Source of the DNA: an uncultured Clostridia bacterium
GTDB taxonomy: Bacteria > Bacillota > Clostridia > Oscillospirales > Oscillospiraceae
Direction: 5' to 3'
NCBI GenBank assembly: GCA_947177115.1
Contig: CAMWTG010000059.1
Span: 1-11,363 of the forward strand
DNA length: 11,363 bases
Shown: piece by piece, positions 7,529 through 11,363 of the stretch
How positions within the stretch are numbered: the first letter of the stretch is position 1
Layout: each line of letters opens with the position of its first letter
The notes under the pieces: generated by a model
What the model saw: only the letters and a program-made list of their open reading frames with translations
What the model was told of the DNA's origin: nothing
The model's database searches: none
Position numbers and translations under genes: made by a program

Positions 7529-8512
7529 ATGGACCTGACTAACCGCCCCCGCCGCCTGCGGCGGACCGATGCCATCCGCCGGCTCAGCCGCGAGACCCGG
7601 CTGAGTCCGGAGGCGCTGATTTATCCCATATTTGTAGATGAAGCTCTCTCCGGCGTCCGGCCTATTGAGAGCTTGCCGGGACAGAACCACTACGGTCTGG
7701 ACAGTGTATGTCAGGCCGTGGAGGAGTGCCTGGCGCACGGTGTAAAACACTGCATCCTGTTTGGACTCCCGGCGGAAAAGGACGCGTGCGGCTCCTCCGC
7801 CTGGGCGGAGCATGGAGTGATCCAGGAGGCCGTACGGACGATCAAGACGAAATATCCGGATTTTACCGTGATTACCGATGTGTGTATGTGCGAGTATACA
7901 GACCACGGCCACTGCGGCATTCTCCACGGTCATGAGGTGGACAATGATGAGACTCTGGCGCATCTGGCGAGGATCGCCGTCAGCCACGCCGCCGCCGGCG
8001 CGGACATGGTGGCTCCATCGGATATGATGGACGGCCATGTGGCGGCCCTGCGGAGGGCGCTGGATGCAAACGGATTCCAGCAGACGGCCATTATGGCTTA
8101 TTCGGCCAAGTACGCCTCGGCCTTCTATGGTCCTTTCCGCGCCGCTGCCGGGTCAGCCCCCTCCTTCGGAGACCGGAAAGGCTATCAAATGGACCCCCAC
8201 AACCGCAAAGAGGCCATGCGCGAGTGCCGTCTGGACGCGGAGGAGGGCGCGGATATCCTGATGGTCAAGCCTGCGCTGAGTTATCTGGACGTGATCCGGG
8301 AGTGTTCGAATGCGTTTGATCTGCCGATGTGCGCCTACTCTGTTTCCGGAGAGTACGCAATGATCAAGGCCGCCGCCGCCGCTGGGCTGGTGGACGAGCG
8401 GCGCATCATGTGCGAAACGGCTCTGTCGGTGTTCCGGGCGGGGGCGGACATGCTGATTACGTATTATGCGAAAGAACTGGCGGATGCTATTCGTGAGAAA
8501 GAGATCGGATGA
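7529..8512 (+). CDS. hemB: Delta-aminolevulinic acid dehydratase (porphobilinogen synthase)
   Basis: HemB condenses two 5-aminolevulinate molecules to porphobilinogen in the cytoplasm, the entry step of the tetrapyrrole trunk. The 327-residue sequence has normal length and starts MDLTNRPRRLRRTDAIRRL. The zinc site DVCMCEYTDHGHCG has Cys119, Cys121 and Cys129, so this is a zinc-dependent type. The two active-site lysines lie in MAYSAKYASAFYGPFR (Lys194) and DILMVKPALSYLDVI (Lys247). The VAPSDMMDGHV segment (161-171) and the RKGYQMDPHNRKEAM segment are also typical. The ribosome binding site AGGAGG at 7514-7519 has 9 nt spacing. It is the last gene of the presumed operon; a hairpin terminator begins 8 nt after the stop codon. 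hemL, which often follows hemB in Clostridia, is not here. Confidence 0.97.
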   Translation: MDLTNRPRRLRRTDAIRRLSRETRLSPEALIYPIFVDEALSGVRPIESLPGQNHYGLDSVCQAVEECLAHGVKHCILFGLPAEKDACGSSAWAEHGVIQEAVRTIKTKYPDFTVITDVCMCEYTDHGHCGILHGHEVDNDETLAHLARIAVSHAAAGADMVAPSDMMDGHVAALRRALDANGFQQTAIMAYSAKYASAFYGPFRAAAGSAPSFGDRKGYQMDPHNRKEAMRECRLDAEEGADILMVKPALSYLDVIRECSNAFDLPMCAYSVSGEYAMIKAAAAAGLVDERRIMCETALSVFRAGADMLITYYAKELADAIREKEIG

Positions 8513-8519
8513 TCGATTC

Positions 8520-8549
8520 AAAGGCCGGGGGCGGTATTCCCCGGCCTTT
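8520..8549 (+). terminator. Rho-independent terminator after hemB
   Basis: A perfect 11-bp stem (AAAGGCCGGGG at 8520-8530 with CCCCGGCCTTT at 8539-8549) encloses an 8-nt loop and ends in TTTCTC. It begins 7 nt after the hemB stop and probably ends the long upstream transcription unit. The T tract is short, but the stem is very GC-rich. The hairpin could also act in the other direction because the left arm starts with AAA. Confidence 0.85.
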
Positions 8550-8567
8550 CTCATGAGATGTATTGTG

Positions 8568-8728
8568 TATAGTCGACACACTCGAAAATCGGTAAAGTTC
8601 GGCGATTAAAATGTGGCGTGGACTGCGTTGTCGTCCTTGGCGGGCGTCAGCCCGCCTGCGTCCTCCGCCTTGCCACACCGCATTTTCCTCCGCTTCCTTT
8701 TTACCGATTCTCGAGTGTGTCGACTATA
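8568..8728. mobile_element. MITE-like element with 29-bp terminal inverted repeats
   Basis: The 161-bp block is bounded by inverted repeats at 8568-8596 and 8700-8728. Their outer part reads TATAGTCGACACACTCGA on both strands, and the full 29 bp match with one difference. It has no coding capacity. The ends begin and finish with TATA, which fits TA-target insertion as used by IS630/Tc1-mariner type elements; that assignment is inference. The interior is also partly self-complementary: a perfect GGCGGGC/GCCCGCC hairpin lies at 8639-8656, and AAAATG plus GTGG segments on the left arm mirror CCACACCGCATTTT on the right. It lies 18 nt after the hemB terminator. An alternative is a structured RNA or REP-like palindrome; a genome-wide copy count would decide. 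Confidence 0.7.
8639..8656. repeat. Central hairpin of the MITE-like element
   Basis: GGCGGGC (8639-8645) and GCCCGCC (8650-8656) form a perfect 7-bp stem with the 4-nt loop GTCA. It lies near the centre of the inverted-repeat element, as expected if the whole block folds as one long imperfect hairpin. Confidence 0.75.
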
Positions 8729-9042
8729 AAGGGTGGTTTCACCATCCAAATACACATTGGCTGACGGTTCATTTGAGGTAAAATGACACAGGCCGGAAGG
8801 GCGGTGATCGACCAGCAGGAGGGAACCGAAGCGGGAGCGTCCGGGGATGACCTGGACGCTCCTCTTTCTTTATAGGCCCCTCGGCAAGAGCGCGCTTACT
8901 CACCTCCAGCAAGCTGGCGGTGGTATGGCCTGCGGCCATTGTGCGCCCTCCAGGGGCTTGGGGGCTATTGGGCGCCAACAAGCGGCACCGGGTATATACC
9001 GGTGCATTGCTTGCTGCTACTATCAGCGTCCAAAAACAAGGA
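8729..9042. other. Non-coding spacer with several small hairpins, possibly a repeat-derived region
   Basis: I see no credible gene here on either strand. The stretch contains a small hairpin GGGTGG/CCATCC (8731-8747), the terminator-like hairpin at 8834-8862, CCAGC-AA-GCTGG (8906-8917), ATGGCC-TGC-GGCCAT (8925-8939) and GCACCGG/CCGGTGC (8985-9005). A long open frame on the minus strand (8769-9284) crosses the promoter and start of the next gene and looks like chance in GC-rich DNA. The density of palindromes next to a MITE-like element suggests further repeat sequence or a small structured transcript, but neither is proven. Confidence 0.5.
8834..8872 (+). terminator. Terminator-like hairpin without an assigned gene upstream
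   Basis: GGAGCGTCC (8834-8842) pairs perfectly with GGACGCTCC (8854-8862). The inner GGG/CCT bases can extend this to a 12-bp stem with the loop GATGA. A T-rich tail, TCTTTCTTTAT, follows. It has the form of a rho-independent terminator on the + strand, about 320 nt after hemB. It may be a backup terminator for hemB or the end of a small RNA starting within the region before it. Confidence 0.7.
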
Positions 9043-9071
9043 TTGAATATCGCCCGCATCGGTGCTATACT
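9043..9071 (+). promoter_or_regulatory. Sigma-A type promoter for the S66 peptidase gene
   Basis: TTGAAT (9043-9048) and TATACT (9066-9071) are separated by exactly 17 bp, each matching the consensus at five of six (TATAAT) or four to five of six (TTGACA) positions. Transcription would start near 9078, about 45 nt before the chosen start codon. A tandem 7-bp repeat (GCTCATA twice, 9074-9087) lies at the predicted transcription start. Confidence 0.65.
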
Positions 9072-9109
9072 TTGCTCATAGCTCATAGCAATGCGGCTAA
9101 TCGGAATTT

Positions 9110-9114
9110 GGAGG
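9110..9114 (+). promoter_or_regulatory. Ribosome binding site that decides the S66 peptidase start
   Basis: GGAGG is only 2 nt before the ATG at 9117 but 8 nt before the ATG at 9123. Normal spacing favours 9123, giving MIKTVGIVSLSSG. A start at 9117 would add only Met-Lys. Confidence 0.6.
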
Positions 9115-9122
9115 CGATGAAA

Positions 9123-10151
9123 ATGATAAAAACGGTTGGAATCGTAAGCCTCTCCAGTGGCATCATAGGGGAGGATTTTATCAGATTTGAAGTAGAAATA
9201 GGGCTTCGCAGGCTGTACGAATATGGCTTGGCTGTAAAGTTTATGCCAAACGCACTTAAAGGCATTGATTACATCAAGGAGCATCCGGAGAAGAGAGCAG
9301 AAGACCTTTTACAGGCGTTCCGCGACCCTGAAATTGATATGATCCTCTGTGCCATTGGTGGAGACGATACATTCCGCCTGCTGCCCCATTTATTTGACCA
9401 TAATGAACTGCAGAATGCCATTTCTCAAAAGGTGTTTCTTGGCTTTTCAGATACAACCGTCAATCACTTTATGCTGCACAAGCTCGGCTTGCGCACTTTT
9501 TATGGACAAAGTTTCCTTGCGGATATCTGCGAACTTGGATCACAGATGCTTCCATATTCTCGAAAATACTTTGAAGAACTGATTTCCACCGGCAGGATCA
9601 GCGAAGTTGTCCCCAGTGAAACCTGGTATGAAGAGCGGAAGAGCTTTACTCCCGATCAAGTTGGCACGGAGCGAATCTCTCATCCTGACCGAGGTTTTGA
9701 GCTTCTGCAAGGATCACCTGCTTTTTCCGGGAAGATCCTCGGCGGCTGCATTGACTCTATATATGATTTCTTCAGCGAAGAGCGATATGCTGATATGCCT
9801 CTGCTCTGTGAAAAATATCAGCTGTTCCCGGGTCGGGAGGAGTGGAAAGACCGCATTTTGCTCTTGGAATCCAGTGAGGAAAAAATGTCTCCAGGAAAAT
9901 ACCGGAAGGCTTTGGAACATCTCAAAAAAGCGGGCGTATTTGATGCCGTTTCCGGCGTCTTGGTAGGCAAACCTATGGATGAAGCCTACGCACAGGAGTA
10001 CAAACAGCATCTGATCGATGTAATTGGAAATCCACAATTATCTGTCCTTTGCAATATTAATATCGGACACGCTGCGCCGCGCTGCATCATTCCGTTCGGT
10101 GTTGAGGCATTCGTTGATGCGGAAAAGCAAATAATTCGCTTTGCTGGCTGA
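9123..10151 (+). CDS. S66-family peptidase (MccF / LD-carboxypeptidase-like), with Thr at the predicted nucleophile
   Basis: This 342-residue protein belongs to the S66 family, whose members include LD-carboxypeptidases that trim tetrapeptide stems in peptidoglycan recycling and MccF, which cleaves and detoxifies microcin C-type aminoacyl-nucleotides. Visible family blocks are the N-terminal KTVGIVSLSSG, AIGGDDTFRLLPHLF (77-91), GFSDTTVNHFMLHKLGLRTFYG, GGCIDSIYDFF, LLLESSEEKMSP with Glu249, and INIGHAAPRCIIPFG with His316. Glu249 and His316 fit the catalytic Glu/His of MccF. At the position of its nucleophilic Ser (GGxNS context) this protein has GGDDT, so the nucleophile would be Thr83. The pattern is nearer to MccF-like than to LdcA-like members. 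There is no signal peptide, so it is cytoplasmic. The DNA is less GC-rich than the rest of the window, and the gene has its own promoter and terminator and lies between repeat-like sequences, which suggests an acquired accessory gene. The substrate is unknown. Confidence 0.88.
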   Translation: MIKTVGIVSLSSGIIGEDFIRFEVEIGLRRLYEYGLAVKFMPNALKGIDYIKEHPEKRAEDLLQAFRDPEIDMILCAIGGDDTFRLLPHLFDHNELQNAISQKVFLGFSDTTVNHFMLHKLGLRTFYGQSFLADICELGSQMLPYSRKYFEELISTGRISEVVPSETWYEERKSFTPDQVGTERISHPDRGFELLQGSPAFSGKILGGCIDSIYDFFSEERYADMPLLCEKYQLFPGREEWKDRILLLESSEEKMSPGKYRKALEHLKKAGVFDAVSGVLVGKPMDEAYAQEYKQHLIDVIGNPQLSVLCNINIGHAAPRCIIPFGVEAFVDAEKQIIRFAG

Positions 10152-10171
10152 ACGGTCAATTCCAGTTTATC

Positions 10172-10205
10172 GGGGGGATTTCATCTTTTGGGTGAAATCC
10201 TCCTT
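10172..10205 (+). terminator. Terminator-like hairpin after the S66 peptidase gene
   Basis: GGGGGGATTTCA (10172-10183) pairs with TGAAATCCTCCT (10193-10204) as a 12-bp stem with two G-T wobbles and a 9-nt loop. It begins 20 nt after the stop codon. Only two T follow the stem, so termination may be incomplete. Confidence 0.65.
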
Positions 10206-10229
10206 GACAAATGTTCTCATACGATTCCT

Positions 10230-10290
10230 TGCAGGGGCGGATATCATGCCGCCTGTGCGATCGAGCGGGCAGGTAATACCTGCCCCTACA
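10230..10290. repeat. Palindromic repeat-like block
   Basis: The block begins TGCAGGGGCGG (10230-10240) and ends CTGCCCCTACA (10280-10290), which are inverted copies with a few mismatches. Just inside the right end, GCAGGT-AAT-ACCTGC (10269-10283) is a perfect palindrome. The composition differs sharply from the AT-rich DNA that follows. It resembles a small dispersed intergenic palindrome; copy number in the genome is not known from this window. Confidence 0.5.
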
Positions 10291-10516
10291 GGCCCGCTGA
10301 CAGCACTTATGTGTATTGCTGTAAATAAAAAAGCAATATTACTATTGTGAAAAAATATTAAGATTACAACTTTTAGAGACCATTTTTAAAGTTTTTGATG
10401 CTTTTCCCTTTGAAAAAAATGTCCGCCGCGTTGACCGCAAAAATATAACAAAACGGATGACGCTTTGATGCAAAGCAGATACATCATTCAGAGAAAATAG
10501 GAAAATCAGGGAACTT
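10291..10516. other. AT-rich intergenic region upstream of the response regulator
   Basis: No credible gene is visible on either strand. The stretch from about 10310 to 10500 is strikingly AT-rich for this window. It contains a perfect inverted repeat TATTGCT/AGCAATA (10314-10320 and 10332-10338) and several A or T runs. The promoter of the response regulator gene probably lies here, but I cannot pick one: TTGCTG at 10315-10320 with TACTAT 18 bp later is possible but weak. Confidence 0.4.
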
Positions 10517-10562
10517 CCGCCTTTTTCTATGCGTCTGTTCTTATAGAAGACGGAACAGGCGG
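10517..10562 (+). promoter_or_regulatory. Structured leader hairpin upstream of the response regulator
   Basis: An outer stem CCGCCT (10517-10522) with AGGCGG (10557-10562) encloses an inner stem, CGTC plus TTCT (10532-10541) with AGAAGACG (10545-10552), closed by the 3-nt loop TAT and with a 2-nt bulge. It lies about 70 nt before the start codon, with no T tract after it, so it is more likely a leader or operator structure than a terminator. Function is unknown. Confidence 0.4.
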
Positions 10563-10634
10563 GCGCGGGGCCTGTGTGAACGAGGAATACCGGACCTTCA
10601 TGAACGGAGCGGTATCCATACAGGGGAAAGCGGT

Positions 10635-11333
10635 ATGAGAGACAAAATTTTGATCGTAGATGATGACCAGGAGATCCGGGATGTGCTGCGGATCCTGCTG
10701 GCGGGGGAATCCTTTGAGGTGGCGGAGGCTGCCGGTGGGGAGGAGGCCCTGCGGTATCTGGAGGAACACCCGGAGGGGGTAGACCTGGTGATCCTGGACG
10801 TAATGATGGAGGGCATTTCCGGCTACCATGTTTGCCTGCGGCTGCGGGAGAAGTGGAACGTGCCGGTACTGTTCCTTACGGCCAAAAGCAAGGAATCGGA
10901 TCTGACCATGGGCTACTCCAGCGGCGGGGATGACTATCTGGTAAAGCCCTTTTCCTATCCGGAGCTGCTGGCCAGGGTGAAGGGACTGCTGCGGCGGTAC
11001 CGGGTCTACCGGGGCAAACCGGAGGCGGTCCGGGAAGAAGCGGAGTGGTGCGGCCTGCGGGTCAGTCTCACCGGCAACATGGCCTGGCGCAATGACAGGG
11101 AGTTGGACCTGACGGACACAGAGTGGCGGATCCTGCGGCTGCTGATCCAGCATAAGGGAAAGATCTTTTCCATAGAAAATCTCTATGAAAGCGTGTGGCA
11201 GGAGACCTATTTCCCCTCTTCCGCCAATACCGTCATGGTCCATATCCGCCGCCTGCGGGAGAAGGTGGAGACCGACCCTCGGCATCCGGAGTATATCAAG
11301 ACCGTATGGGGGAAGGGGTATAGGATTGGATAA
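10635..11333 (+). CDS. OmpR/PhoB-family response regulator (VanR-like)
   Basis: This 232-residue two-component response regulator has an N-terminal receiver domain (about 1-120) and a C-terminal winged-helix DNA-binding domain (about 135-232). In the receiver, the acidic pocket is Asp9/Asp10, the phospho-acceptor is Asp55 in LVILDVMM, the switch Thr is Thr82 in FLTAKS and the conserved Lys is Lys104 in LVKPFSYPELLARV. The usual Pro after DxMM is Glu here (MMEGISG). The DNA-binding part shows DLTDTEWRILRLL, ENLYESVW and the recognition-helix segment ANTVMVHIRRLREKVE, ending TVWGKGYRIG. The start IVDDDQEIRDVLRI is close to the VanR type, but the stimulus and targets cannot be read from this. 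AGGGGAAAG lies about 7 nt before the ATG. The gene end overlaps a probable downstream kinase gene by 8 nt. Confidence 0.95.
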   Translation: MRDKILIVDDDQEIRDVLRILLAGESFEVAEAAGGEEALRYLEEHPEGVDLVILDVMMEGISGYHVCLRLREKWNVPVLFLTAKSKESDLTMGYSSGGDDYLVKPFSYPELLARVKGLLRRYRVYRGKPEAVREEAEWCGLRVSLTGNMAWRNDRELDLTDTEWRILRLLIQHKGKIFSIENLYESVWQETYFPSSANTVMVHIRRLREKVETDPRHPEYIKTVWGKGYRIG

Positions 11334-11363
11334 GAAGGGCCGTTTTTCCCGGCTGGGGCCCAA
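11326..11363 (+). CDS. Probable 5' end of the cognate sensor kinase gene (partial)
   Basis: From the TTG at 11326 the frame stays open to the window end and reads MDKKGRFSRLGP if TTG initiates. An overlap of 8 nt with the response regulator and an AAGGGG element at 11313-11318 fit a coupled downstream gene. Response regulators of this type are usually followed by their histidine kinase, so a kinase is the expected product; nothing in these 12 residues proves it. Confidence 0.4.
   Translation, partial: MDKKGRFSRLGP

Noticed and set aside
8769..9284. Minus-strand frame of 171 codons over the non-coding spacer
   Set aside because: It crosses the promoter, ribosome binding site and first codons of the S66 gene, reads through several hairpins and shows no domain.
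10141..10350. 69-codon + strand frame after the S66 gene
   Set aside because: It starts inside the S66 gene, runs through the terminator hairpin and the palindromic repeat, has no ribosome binding site and shows no domain.
10434..10455. TTGACC with TATAAC as a promoter for the response regulator
   Set aside because: The two boxes are only about 7 bp apart, too close for a sigma-A promoter.
1..11363. CRISPR arrays, tRNA or rRNA genes, and a cobalamin riboswitch
   Set aside because: No regularly spaced repeats, no tRNA-like cloverleaf or rRNA sequence, and no B12-box-like leader were visible. The only sizeable non-coding gaps are 8513-9122 and 10152-10634.

Overview
The window looks like chromosomal DNA from a GC-rich, low-motility-type gut Firmicute of the Clostridia, most likely an Oscillospiraceae-like lineage. 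This is inferred from the strong AGGAGG-type ribosome binding sites, the ymfF/ymfH M16-peptidase pair next to lgt, the anaerobic-type tetrapyrrole genes and a VanR-like response regulator. I cannot name the species. All genes I accept are on the + strand.

Layout. (1) Positions 42-8512 hold nine closely packed or overlapping genes, probably one long transcription unit: ymfF, ymfH, lgt, cobI, a precorrin-2 dehydrogenase (SirC type), hemC, a cobA-hemD fusion, an unrecognised five-helix membrane protein, and hemB. A near-perfect terminator hairpin follows at 8520-8549. (2) Positions 8513-9122 hold no gene. They contain the terminator, a 161-bp element with 29-bp terminal inverted repeats that looks like a MITE, a series of small hairpins, a second terminator-like hairpin, and a good sigma-A type promoter. 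(3) A lower-GC gene for an S66 (MccF/LD-carboxypeptidase) family protein at 9123-10151 has its own promoter and a terminator-like hairpin. (4) Positions 10152-10634 hold no gene; they contain a palindromic repeat-like block, an AT-rich stretch and a structured leader. (5) An OmpR/PhoB-type response regulator follows at 10635-11333, and then probably the first codons of a downstream gene, expected to be its sensor kinase.

How the genes fit together. HemB makes porphobilinogen, HemC polymerises it to hydroxymethylbilane, the HemD half cyclises this to uroporphyrinogen III, and the CobA half methylates that to precorrin-2. The SirC-type protein then oxidises precorrin-2 to sirohydrochlorin, while CobI adds the C20 methyl on the corrin branch. 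The block therefore covers the common trunk to siroheme and cobalamin. The 5-aminolevulinate genes (hemA, hemL) and the metal chelatase are not in the window. The upstream genes concern translation-factor modification (YmfF/YmfH, by homology) and lipoprotein maturation (Lgt). They share the transcription unit with no obvious biochemical link.

I found no clear new multi-gene defence or biosynthetic system. The items most worth a second look are the orphan membrane protein inside the hem operon, the MITE-like element, the Thr-for-Ser change at the predicted S66 nucleophile, and the Tyr-for-His change in Lgt.
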